From: Shinisaurus crocodilurus
Taxonomy: Eukaryota > Chordata > Lepidosauria > Squamata > Shinisauridae
NCBI GenBank assembly: GCA_021292165.1
Contig: JAHFWL010000961.1
Location: 62,001-126,000, forward strand
Reading direction: 5' to 3'
Length of the DNA stretch: 64,000 bases
Shown: piece by piece, positions 22,801 through 35,900 of the stretch
How positions within the stretch are numbered: position 1 is the stretch's first letter
Layout of the letters: every line of letters begins with the position of its first letter
The notes under the pieces: model-generated
Database searches by the model: none
What the model was told of the DNA's origin: nothing
Seen by the model: the letters and a program-made list of their open reading frames with translations, nothing else
Made by a program: the position numbers and the translations under genes

Positions 22801-25800
22801 CTCAGCAGTAGAAAACATCCTTTGCGTGTGGAATACAGGCTGGGAACCCTCAAGCCCGGGGGTGGGTGGTGGTGTCTGAAGCTCCCCCTCCAGGGGTTCC
22901 TCGAAGGCCCCCCCCTCCCCGGCCCCTCCCCCCCTCCCCCCCCAACCACCAATCGCTTGGTGGTTTCCTGCCTTTTGCGCAATTTCCCCTCCATTCTGAA
23001 AGGCTGAAATGCCTCTCCTAAGGCTTCTTGACCCGCAGTAAGAGCTTTAAACAAAAATATGTATGCTGGTATATTTTTTTGTATCTTTGGCCACGCCCAT
23101 TTGGCCTTTGCTCTGCTCACCACTGGAATGCACACACACCCTTCTCCGAAATGGGAGCTCTGTCCCCGGGCTGAAAGGTCTTCTTCCACCGCCTGCGCAG
23201 AAGATCCCAGCTTCCACTTCTGGCATCTCTACTTAAGGTGGTGGGAAAGCCCCTGCCGCAGCCGGCTCACCTGTGCGGCCCGGGCGGCAGCGCCGAAGAA
23301 CCAGGAAGTGATGCGACGGGAGACCCATCGCGTCACTTCCGGCTTTATGAAAATGCTCGTCAGAGAGGCAAGCAGAGGGGCAAGCGGTGTGTGCGTGGGG
23401 GGTGTGCTCGCGAGCTCCAGTGAACACCCCCACCCGCCGTTCGTCCCTCTGCTCGCCTCCCCAACAAGCATTTTCGTGAAACCGGGCGCCGCATGGAGCA
23501 GTTCTTAACAGGTCACAGACCGGTACCAGTCCGTGGCCCGGGGGTTGGGGACCCCTGATTTTGGAAGTTCGACCTAAAGCTGAGAAGTTGATTCCAAACT
23601 GAGGAGTTCCCCTTCCCTTCCAGAGTCAACCGGGCCCCAGCCACGCCCCCTAAGGCGGGCCCTTGTACTTAAGAGCCCATTGCAGAGCGCCTGATCCTTG
23701 TCAGCTGTTCCCTCCTCCTGAGTTGCCCTCTGACACCGGGGTCTGTGAGGCTGGATGCACCCTCCTCCCCATCAGAGAGCTCAGCCTGCTTTCACACCGC
23801 CCCGTTCCTCCCCCCGCCTGTAGAGTCTATCTCTAAAGCTGTTGGCCTTGGTGAGCCAGGTGCCTCTTTCCTCCCTTCCAACTCCCTGTCCGCCCACTCT
23901 TCCTCCCAATCCGTTTCCAGGTCCTCCGCTGCAGGAAGAGTGGGCCCAATCCCTACACAGTGGCCCATCTGGTGAAAAGACAGGTTCAGATGTTTGGTCT
24001 GGAGTCTTTATGCAGCATCAGCCTGACCCTGCAACGATCACTGTTGCCTTATCCCAAGGACCCCTGGCGTTGGCTAACCTTTTTTTTAAAACCAAAGAGA
24101 GGAAAAAAATTCTTAGGTGCCTAGAAAGAATATTTATTTTGCCCAATGCATTTCAGAAACCATCTTCTTCCTCTGTCAGTGGCTGCAATTAAAATTCCGC
24201 CATAAAAGATGGTTAGCATTTTGTATTACTCCTAAAAAGCCAAACATTCTCAAACAGTTGGCGTCGCTGAATGGGGTCCACTAATTACACAGCTTGCAAC
24301 ATTTATCAAGCATACCCATTAACAGATTCATTTTATTACATTCATTGTGAATGTATTTAAAAATTCACTATGTTGAAACTATTTATTTATTTATTATATT
24401 TGTACCCCGCCTTTTTTCCTGAAAGGAACCCAAGGCGGCTTACATAATCCTCCTCCTCCTCTCCATATTATCCTCACAATAACCCTGTGAGGTAGGTTAG
24501 GCTGAGAGTCAGTGACTGGCCCAAAGTCACCCAGTGAGTTTCATGGCCGAGTGGGGACTAGAACCCGGATCTCCTGAGTCCCAGTCCAACACTCTAACCA
24601 CTTTTTATTGTTAGTTTACATCCTAGTTTTTTGCATCTACCCACCTGTGTACGGTATACAAAACTGAAATGTTCAGTTAAAAAAGTTTCTCATTGATGAG
24701 ATAGGTCATATATTGCTCAAAGGTAAAAGCCACTAAAGCATAATTACTAGATGAAGGGCGCAATCCTATGCTGGCTGGGGCATGCTGGCAGTTGTAGGCC
24801 TTTTTTCTGTCTAAACCTGCATAGGATTGCACATTAAGACACTCATAACATCTATTTACATGCAAGAAAATTACATTAACTATACTAAAATGCATCCACT
24901 AATTACATCATCATCTAGTAATTATGCTTTAGTGGCTTTTTATCTCCTAACCATGTTTTATGGCAGAATTTTAATTGCAGCCCTGAATGAAGGAAAAAGA
25001 TGGCTTCTGAAATGCATTGGGCAAAATAAATATTCTTTCCAGGCACCTGAGATTTTTTTTCCCCTCTCTTTTATTTTCGTGGTACACAAGTGCCTTCCCC
25101 TCTCGTTGTTTTACTAACATGCAGTATCTTTTTGTCAACAAACTCAAGTCAGGAGAATTTTTCTCACACGCGCACACACACACACACACGCTCCCACAGT
25201 GCCTTGAGGAAGTATTCACACACACACACCCTTTGACTTTTCCACATCTTGTATCTTGTGTACATCAAGTGGTTACGATGCCAATTAAATCCGTTTCAGT
25301 TCCTGGTTGTGACATAACAAAATGTGGAAAAGTCAAAGGGGGTGGTGGTGAATACTTCTGCAAGGCACTGTACATTTCCCCACACAGGACTGAACCCCTG
25401 TTTAGAAGAAATCAGAGAAGAGAGAAACTCTTTAAGATGAACTCAAGTACAATTTGTCCAGCCCGAACGCATTTTGAATATAACCTTCGTCTGTGGTAAA
25501 ACCGAGTGATATTTCTCGTGTGCTCTATTGGGATTCCTTTGCAATAAAGAGCGCAGGGAAAAATCCCGCTGTTGTCTTCTACCGGCATCCCCGACCGAGA
25601 GCGTATTTGAAGTGTGTTGTGCTGATCAACGTTTTGCTGTGCCTTAGGGCCGCCTTCCCCAAACCTGGTGCCTGCTAGCTGCGTTGGACTGCAACTCCCA
25701 CAATTCCCAGTCGGCGTGGCTGTTGGGAATCATGGGAGTTGTAGTCCAAGATGGCCGAGGGGCTCCACATTTGGGGAAGCCTGCCTTCGGCATCCGTTCC

Positions 25801-26979
25801 ACTCTCGTTCCTGTGCTGGGGCCCTTCCTCTATTCAGCGTCCCATTTTTAGCCACGTTTGGGTGGCTCGTTTTGTCTCGGCGGCGTCAACTCCGGGGCTG
25901 CCCTTTTCAAAATGGCGGCCAGCGAGGCGTCCGGATACTTACCAGGGATCTCTCCTTGCGCTAGGTACAGCCTCTTCGGCTCGCTCTCCTCTGTGCTGGA
26001 GGACGCCATCGCTCCGTACCTGCCACGCATCACCACGCTTATGCTCTATTCCGTCAAATCCACCGAGGGCGTCGAGGTGAGGATGCGACCAGTGGGGGCT
26101 CCCATGTCAGTGGGGCGGTTTATCCACCCAGGGCCTCAGTTTGACCTCCAAAGGAGCCATCTGTGGTGCTGAACCCTATCCCCCAAAATAGGTTCCGCAC
26201 CATGGATAGCTCCTTAAAAGTTCAGGCTACAATAGTTCTGAGGCTGGAGCAGAGCCCACTTCTCCTCTGCTCCCGGAGGAGAGTGAAGCACAGAGCAGGT
26301 CACACATCCATATTAAGGCAGAGAGGACCACCGCTCTGAGTCCACTTCGAGAATAGCGCCTCCTTCACGCCACTGCAGGACTGTTTGTAGGGACCAGCCT
26401 TCCCCCAATCTTGGGCCCCTCGGATGTCTCGGATGACAACTGCTGGAATTCCTGCCCGTTAGCCATGCTGGCTGGGGCTGATGGGAGTCGGGAGTCCAAA
26501 ATATATGGGCGGCACCGGGTCAGGGAAAGCCGCTTCAGTCGATAGGAAGATTCCCACTGGCTTTGAAACTGTTCACAAGTACAGCAGAACATGTTTCCTG
26601 TGGGATCCGCGTTTGTGGCCATCAGATGCATGACTTTGGGACGTACAGACATAATTTGTTTCGTGTGTGTGTGTGTGTATGCATGGGGTGGTCAACTTGC
26701 GGCCTTCCAGACGTTTTAGCCTACAACCCCCAGCAGTGCTAGCCCGCATTGTCAATGGTGAGGCATCATGGGAACTGTAGCCCAAAACATCTGGAGGGGC
26801 CACGAGTTGTCCGCTCCAGATAGGTGGAGATAAAATTGCACGTGTGGATGTATAGAGGAAGAAACTGTATGAACAGTGGGGCCATAAATGGCAACTAGTT
26901 TAACTAAATCTTTAGTTAATTAACTGCGTGGGAAGGGGGATTTTAATTGGTGGGGATGCAATCTTAAGGCACCCCGCTT

Positions 26980-27020
<41 letters not shown>

Positions 27021-29883
27021 GATCAGGTTTGCTACTGGAACGGGGAATGAAAGGAAATATTACAGCTGGGGGTCTTCTGTTCTAGCCACGGCCAGTAACT
27101 TTTGTTTTTTGTTAAATTCGCTCGACTTACGCTTTTGCCCGTCACTATTTTGAAATGGGACCTGTCCTGAGGTCTCGGCGGTGAAGCGTGTTAAGTTTAA
27201 CTGAGTAGCTAAAAGGCCATCTGGTTAACCCAACCTGGTGCCGTCCAGATGCGTTCTACTGCAACTCCCATCATCCCCAGCCAGCATGGGAGTTGCAGTC
27301 GAACACATCTGGAAGGCACCAGGCTTGGGCAGGCCGGGTTAATCATTTCAACTGTCTTTGACGAACAGACCTCCTTCTTCCAAAAGCCACTCAGCGCCCC
27401 ACAGCGCTTGGTGACTATTGCAAAACCAAACAAAAACAATGAATGCTCTGTGCTAACCAACGTGCCCCGGTTTCTCTTTCGTCTGCCTCCCGCGTCCGGC
27501 ACCTGCTTTGCCCAGCCTCAGTTGGGGACCGGGAATTCTTTCCTCTTGTTTGATGACGACGAAGAGGAGGCCGAGGTGGAGGGAGACGAGAGCTTGACCG
27601 ATGACGATGACGACGACGACTCGGAGCTCACGGGGTAGCTACCCGATTTCTCGGGGGGGGGGGGTTGTTGGGGAATTTTCGTTCTGAGAGCATCTAGCTC
27701 ATTCTTCTCCAGCCTTGGGTCCCCAGATGTTTTTGGCCTACAACTCCCAGCATGCCCCAATCTCTTCACTCCAGCTCTATCAATCTCTGTCAATGACCAT
27801 GCTGGGAATTGTAGGCCAAAAACATCTGGGGACCCAAGGTTGGAGAACACTGAACTAGCTTCTTGGGTGGGAATATCTGCAGCTGGGAATATCCAAGGCA
27901 AGAGGCGCAGAACCAGATTGACGTAGCGCCCCCAGTTGTATACCTAGTCCACCCCGTTTTTGAGCCTGTAGCAGGCTTCATGTTTTGAAACCTTTCTCGG
28001 CATCCATATGGACTAGGAACTTGTTCATGAAAGTGAACGTAGTGCTGCTGTGTTTGTTTGTTTGTTTGTTTATTTATTTATTTATTTATACCCTGCCTTT
28101 TTTCCTGCAAGGATCCCAAGGCGGCTTACATAATCCTCCTCCTCCCCTCCATTTTATCCTCACAACAACCCTGTGAGGTAGGTTAGGCTGAGAGTCAGTG
28201 ACTGGCCCAAAGTCACCCAGTGAGTTTCATGGCCGAGTGGGGACTAGAACCCGGATCTCCCGAGTCCCAGTCCGACACTCTCACCACTAGGCCACACTGG
28301 CTCTCAGTTGTTTTTTAATGCCATTCTGGCAACTTTTTCAAAATGAAATCCTCTCTAGGTAGACTTTAGCCTGTAGTCACTGATGGAGTAAGCATTGGGG
28401 AAGTGGGAGGAGAATGAATTGGTACAGGGCGATGGATTTTAATTAAAAAGTTATTAGAAGGGGAACTTCATAACTTGGGGAAGGACGTCAGCAAGGGATT
28501 AAATTGACTGGTGATGCTGTCAGAAGGTCTCCCTTGGGCCCAGCTCTCACAGAGTTGGTCAGCCTGTGGCTGGGCTCTGTCACATGGAACTGAATGTTTG
28601 CGTGCTTTCCCACAGTGACTTATATATCCCTGCCTATAGAAAGGTAGCAGAACCTTTCCCCTGACAAGCTAGTCTTCTGCATGCAGGGATTTTTATTTGT
28701 TTGTCTTTTTGTATGGAGGCGCATTCTATCGCATGAGCCTCCCCGCCACCTGCAATCCAGAGTGGTACAGGCCAGATATGGGTTGATCCACCTCATTGTG
28801 AGCCAGGCCTTGGAGAATGCCCTCAGTGTCCGATTTGGGCAGGTCTTGGATCCCGTTGTCACCAGCAGGGTCAATGAGCCATGTTGAGGGAACTATTACA
28901 GGAAAGAAGGCTTTCTCCGGAAAACAGAAGCGAAGCCCGAATGGGGAGAGCAAAACGGAACACAAACTTGCACAAAAGTTATGCAAACAAGACGATAAGC
29001 GGAGCAAAAAATGGGATTTGGGGGAGCATATTGCTAATAACATGAATGATCAAAGGGCTGAAGCAATTCCCCTGTGAGGAAAGGTTACAATGTTTACGGC
29101 TTTTTTACCTTGGAGAAAAAGATGAGTAAAGTGGGGACATGATTGAGGTGTATAAAATTATGCATTGTGTAGAGAAAGTGGGCAGGGAGACATTTTTCTC
29201 CCTCTTTCATAACATTAAAACCCAGGACCATCCAACAAAGGTGAATGGCGGGAGATTCAGGAGAGATCAAAGGAAGCCCTTCTTCACACAGCGCAGAGTT
29301 GAAACTATGGAATTCATTTCCACAAGCTGTGGTGATGGCCACCACTTTGGATGGCTTTAAAAAGGGGATTGAACAAACACATGGAGGAGAAGGCTATCAA
29401 TGGCTACTAGTCCCAATGACTATATGCTTTCAGTATCGGAGGCAGTGTGCCTATGTACTCCAGTTGCTGGGGAACATGGGCAGGAGGGTGCCATTGCACT
29501 CGCGTCCTGCTTGTGAGTTTCCCATGGGCAGCTGGTTGGCCACTGCGTGAACAGAATGTTGGACTGGATCAGTGTTTCTCAACCTTGGGTCCCCAGATGT
29601 TTTTGGCCTACAACTCCCAGCATGCCCCAGCCAGCTATGCTGGCTGGGGCATGCTGGGAGTTGTAGGCCAAAAACATCTGGGGACCCAAGGTTGAGAAAC
29701 ACTGGACTGGATGAACCCTGCGTCTGATCCAGCACAGCTGTGCGTACGCTCTAGTCTGTGAGGCAACAGTCCCCATCTTCCTCTCTTTCCCCATTCTCTA
29801 CAGGGTGAGTGTGACAAACACGTTTATGGATGAAAAAGAGGATGCCTGTATCGCCTTGGGAGAGATTGCCGCTGGCGCCAGGT

Positions 29884-29921
<38 letters not shown>

Positions 29922-32900
29922 ACACCAGTCGTAGTTTCTTTCCTTTTTTTTGTGGGCTCGTTTGGCGGCTACTGAGAAGAGTTGCGGATGAGCCTGGTGG
30001 GGCAGAGTTCGCACACTCGTGGGCCCTTCGCAGGAAGTGATATCAGAAGAACCTTTAAAATCTGCAGCTCTGCTGAAGGGGCAGGGCAGAGGGAGGGAGG
30101 GGCCAGGCTGGCATAAATTCTTGACAGCCCTTTCTGAACGTTTGGGTACCTCTACTTAAAGCAGTGCTTCTCAAATAGTGGGGCGGGCCCCCCAGGGGGG
30201 GCGCGAGGCTCCGTAAAGGGGGGCTCGTTTGACCTCAGTTAAAAGTTTTTTTAATATTGTGTTCCTTTAAATCCTGTGCTCCTTTAAATCTTTTCTGCTA
30301 CAGTTAATAAAGCTATTCTTTGTTGTAAATTGATCCACATTTCTTTCTTTTTTTATTCTCTTATACGTTAATAAGGATACAGTGTTATGCAGAGGTGTAC
30401 TTATAACAATTTTATAGACAAATGATACTATTTACAGTCGCGCGGGGGGCGCGAAATGTTTTCTTCTTCCTTGGGGGGGGCATGACAGAAAATAATTGAG
30501 AAGCACTGACTTAAAGGAAGCGGTGCCGTCTCTTTGGGGTGGGTGTTGTTGGGGAGCTCGGCTTCCTTGCCTCATGTCGTGGGGAAAGGAAATCGTGAAA
30601 AGGGAGGGGTTGTAAGCACAGAAAGACGGGCCTTGCTAGTGGCAAGGGTAAATCGCTAGTGGGTAGAGATGAGCGCTCTTAGCTCACCCGCAAGTAACCC
30701 CTTTTTTCTGCCAATCTCAGCGTGGCCTTCCTGCCTTATATGGAGAGCAGCTTCCATGAAATCTGCAAGCTGCTGGAGGTAATGGTGGTCCGAAAGAAGC
30801 TGCCCCGGATCTTAAGGGTTGGATGGGCAGGAGGCAGCGGGGTGGGTGGGGGACCACTGGGAGCAGGAGAGGACTGCGGCAGAGCCAGGAAATTCCCCGG
30901 GTGAAGGGTGTCGGACCTGAGAAGTTTCCCATCGCGTATAGGATGTGAGTGTGTGAAACTCTTTATTAGTCCCGGGGTGGGGGGGCGGGGAGAGATTTAA
31001 AACAGGGATGGGGGAACTGCAGGCCCAGGGCCAAATCCTGCCTTCCAGGGTTTCCCAGGTGGCCACAGCTCCTTTCCCACAACCACCACTTGATTGATGG
31101 TTTCCCGGCTTTTGTGCAATCTCCCCCCTCCCCCCTTCTAAAAAGTTGAAATGTCTCTTCTAATGTTTAGTTAATCATGGCAGTAAGAGCTGGAGGGTTT
31201 TTCACTCCCTATTTTGGCCCCGCCCCCTTTGTCTCTGGCCCCGCCCCCTTTGCCTTGGCCCCACCCACCACTGGAATGTGGCCCCTGAGAGCTCCTCCAA
31301 AATGGAATTCGGCCCTTGGGCTGAAAGAGTTCCACACCCCTGCTTTAAGAGGCATCCGCCTCAGCGCAACACTGATTCGCAGAAGCGGCTGCGGCACAAA
31401 TCGGGGATGGGTTAGGAGGGAAAAATAAATGCCAGCCTGAGCCGGATCAGAAGAGGTCCGTCTCCCTCTGGCAAGCGTAAGCCCCACAAACGAGCTGTGG
31501 CGAATGAATCGTGGCAGTTGGAGGGGATCTGGAAACAGGGGACAATGTTCGGGACACGGTGAAAACGGTCCCTGACTTGCCACTTCCGTTCCAGTGCCCC
31601 CACATCAGCGTGCGGAAAGCTGCGTTCGAGGCTCTGGGTCACTTCTGCATCTCGCTGAGCAGGCTTTGTGACCGTGACCCGTCCGAACCCCAGGTCGCTG
31701 GTGAGTGAGTGCCGGGGGGGGACCCTGATCTGAAGCACCCCATTAGAGAGGAAACGGTATGCCGGCAATTTGGGGGAGGAGCCTCAGGTGGGCGAGGGTG
31801 GTAACCGCACTCCTGCAAGGACCTCCCAGAGAAAGGCAAGGCACGCTGTACGGAAGGCATGGAAGACAGACGGGCAGGCGGTGCGGAGTTGCAGGGTGAA
31901 ACTCGGGAATTCGTTTCCAGAAGCTGCGGTGATCGCCGCCAACTTGGATGGCTTTAAAACGGGGTTAGGCGAATTCCTAGAGGAGAAGGCTGTTGATGAT
32001 GGCTACTGCTCATGAAGGCTATCTGTCCCCTCCAGTATCAGAGGCACAATGCCTATGTGCGGCAGTTGCCGGGGAACATGGGCGGGAGGGTGCTGTCGCG
32101 CTATATCCCGCTCGTGGGCTTCCCACGGGCATCTGGTTGTCCGCTGGGCGAGGTGGGCCCTCGGCCCGACCCAGCAGGGCTCTTCCGATGTTCTCACTCT
32201 TTTGGAAACGCGGCCCTTTGACCCCCTTCCTTTCCCAGGCCTCCAGAAGCTTCTGGCCCTGGTGCTGCCGGTTTACATCAAAGGGATCCGGGAGGACAAA
32301 GAGCGCCAGGTGGTGATGGCTCTTCTGGAAATGCTGGAAAAGGTGGTGAAGTCCTGCCGAGGGGAGGCCCTCCACGAACCCGGGCGGCTGGCGGAGCTGT
32401 GTCAGGTGGTCCGGGAAGTGCTGGAGAAAAAAGTGAGTGTTTCGGGGTTGGGGTGGGATGGAACTAGAGCAGTGTTTCTCAACCTTGGGTCCCCAGATGT
32501 TTTTGGCCTACAACTCCCAGCATGCCCCAGCCAGCTATGCTGGCTGGGGCATGCTGGGAGTTGTAGGCCAAAAACATCTGGGGACCCAAGGTTGAGAAAC
32601 ACTGAACTAGAGGAATATAGGAATGCAAGAAGCTGCCATATCGAGTCGGACCCTGGTCTTGTCTAGCCCAGTAATGTCAACACTGACTGGCAGTGACTGT
32701 CCAGGATTTCGGGCAGGGTTTTCCCCCGCCCTGCCTGGAGAGTGGGCAGTTTTCGCTAAAGCAAGCTTTCCAGCCCTACCCTTCATACAGGGCTGTTTCC
32801 CGTCTTAGGCAACCCGTGTTTCACACTCCAAGCTTGCTTTAGGGAAAACCGTTAGATGCCGGGGAAGGACATGACAACAGCCAAGGAAAGAACAGAATTT

Positions 32901-35900
32901 TTTTTTTTGGTCCTTCTTGTTTTGAGTGTGCTTCTCTGATAAACAAAGTTCTCAGTGTACTCTTTATACATTAAGCTTTTTAAAAGCAGCTTCGAGGAAA
33001 AGTAATTTTTGCAACCTTGTATAAATACAAAAAAGAAATGCAATGCGTATCACTTACTCACATTTAGAAATTTCACTTTTTCTACTTAACGTTATTTCTT
33101 GGGTCCGAAAATCCCAAGAGCCGTCGTCCGACCCCTCACCCCATTACTCACCCTCTGGCTTCTGTGGTTTTAACTGTCCATAATCTTTGCAGCGATGAGG
33201 ACTAGAAACCAGTGGTGCGGGGTGGCAAATTTTCCAGTTTTTTTCCCTTCCGGTGCTTTATTTTTCCACGCAAAATTTTCTATTTCATACGTTCAGCAGT
33301 AAGTATGCCCATTGCAAATACAGTATTACGCAAGCTTGGCAGTTTCAGAGCTGTAATTACTGCTTTCTAGGTAATTATCCCTAGCATACATAATGACACT
33401 GAAATACATCTCTGCCTCCGAGTGAAATGGAACTAATAAATAGTGACAGTGAAACGGAAGGTGCCCCGACAAATGTAGTGGAAGGAACTTGAACTCTGTT
33501 GAAATAGAGTGGTTCTCAGCATATCATGCACAGTTCTTTGGGTTGCTCAAATTAATTAGTGTGTCAACAGTTTTCAATACCTTTGTTTGTTTGTTTTCTT
33601 AAATTCAGACAGTGTAAGAGAAGGACTTGTGATTGTCTTTCAGTGTTCACAAGTATTCCAATAATTTGTATTTACTAAATACAGGTAAAATAAACACGCG
33701 GAATTAGATCTCTCTAAGGCAGGGTGAGCAACTTGTGGCCCTCCAGATGTTTTGGCCTGTGGCTTCCATCAGCCCTAGCCAGCATAGCCAATGCTTGAGG
33801 AATCATGGGAGTTGTAGTCCAACACATCTGGAGGGCCACAAGTTGCCCATGCCTGCTTTGGGGCGTCAGGACATTTGCTGATGCAAACTGAATGTTTTCC
33901 TGTGCCAATGACCCTATGCAAATTAACCTAATTTGCCCTGGAAAGTTTTCAGATTCAAAGTTTTCCAGAAAACCCACATTGCTGCTAGAAACTTTTTTTT
34001 AAACATGTGTAAGTGGAACCTGCAACAAACTGTTGCAGCGTGGAGTGCTTCTGTTCAGGATTCCAGCCACTCATTTCCATTCCCGCTTTCCCTCCCCCAG
34101 TTTTCCATTTTCCTCTCCAATAGTTAGCATTCCACAGCCACTGAACATGTGCAGTATTCATTGGGCTGCTTTTAGGTGATTTCTCCCCCCCCCCGCCCAC
34201 CCCCCTTTAGGGCTTCTTTTCCCTAAAAATATTGTGAACTTCTGCAAATCTTGGTGTCCCCCTGAGCCAGCTGAAACCTCCCCCTCATGTGAGGATGGTG
34301 CCGTTTTGGCTACAAAAGCAACCTGAACATCGGAAATAGAGGGAACACCAACACCCCCCGCTGTCCGTGTGTGTGATGCATCAAATTCCAAGCTAGTGCA
34401 GTGTTAACTGGAGCAGCGTGCACTATGCCCAGATGCTCTCCAAACCCGGGGGTTCATTTGGACAGGTATAAACCTTCGCCGTTTTAACAAGCAACCTGCC
34501 ATGTCCCCTTTCCAGACTGCCTGCCAGGACACGGACGTGGAGGAGGAGGAAGATGAGGAGGAGGAAGATGAAGAGGAGGTGAGCATGGGGGGCTGGCAGC
34601 CTCAAACTCCAGCCCGTGTTTACTTCGGGAACCGTGGCTCCTCAGGATTCGGGGGAGGCAGCCTGGAGCGGGAAGGAAAGGGGTGCCGGCGGGCAGCCAG
34701 GCGGTGGGAAGAAATGAACTGCGGAAAGCCCCCCAAAGCAAAAGCAAGCCGTGTAAACGGGGCAGCCGTAGCGAGAGAGTGACCGCGGGCAAGGGCTCAC
34801 GGCTCCGAGAAGCCCAGGCTCCAAGGCTGCTTGAGTGGGGTGCCTTGAACCCTGGCCTGTCCGCTCTTAACGCGCCCGACTAGGGCCTCCCAGCATGCCT
34901 TGCCTCTAACCCAGCAGGGCCCCCTTCAGGAGGAGCGTGCGCATAGGGTGGGGGCTTAGGACTGCAGTCCCTCCTACTCCTACTCCTACTCGAGAGTAAA
35001 CCACGTTGGCGATGGCCCTCGAGTGGTGAGCAAGGGCGGATTGCGGAATGCTGGAGGCGTGGCCGCTGCCGCCACCTCCGGGTAAGGCCTTTGCGCGCCG
35101 GAGGGGAGGAATTGCAGGAACCGGCGGAGACGACTGCTTTTTTTACCCTCTCCCTCCCTCTCTCCCGTCTCCCTCTCTCCCGTCTCCTTCCTCCTCCCAC
35201 TCCCCCAAACCAGGCGGAATATGACCTCATGCTGATCGAGTTCGCCGGCGAGGTGATTCCGACGCTTGCCAAAGTGGCCGGGGGAGAAGCCTTCGCCCCC
35301 TATTTTGCCGGCTTCCTGCCCCTCTTCCTCAATAAGATGGTGAGTCCCGGGGCGCACCGGCCCGTCCGCTGCTTCCTGCCCTTCCGTGAGGCTCCCAGAA
35401 GCACCCCCTGCGCCCGTGACCACCTCTCTCCTTCTGCCCTTTCTTGTCTCAGTATGGCTGACTCCCCGCCAACGCCTTTGCCTCCTTTCCCAAGGCCTCT
35501 TCTTCCTCTCCAGCAGAGGTTTTCCTCAGCCCCCTTTGGGGCTTGGGACGGCTGTTGGGCCTAAATATGTCTGCATTTGTATCTGGAAACACACCCACAC
35601 ACCCCTTCTCCCAGGTTTGCTCCGTTTTTATCCCCACCGCAACCCCGGTAAGGTGAGTTGGGGTTGAGAAAAGAACGCAGATTTCCTAGGTGAATAACTC
35701 CCATCACCCCCAGCCAGCTCTTTCAGAGAAGGTTGTCTGCCAACGCTGACCTTCTCCAGGGTGATAGTGAGTTCCAAGCCCACTAGTCTTAAGTTCTCAC
35801 GCTCCTCAAGTGGACCAAAATAACTGTCTTGTCTCACATGCCCGCAACTGTCGGAGATTTAAAGGCTGTGAGCCGCCTTGGGTCCCAGTGTTGGGAGAAA

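Noticed and set aside
27521..27525. Downstream acceptor for the IPO4 acidic exon
   Set aside because: The AG at 27520-27521 also keeps frame, but using 27514-27515 restores the Pro-Gln found in mammalian IPO4.
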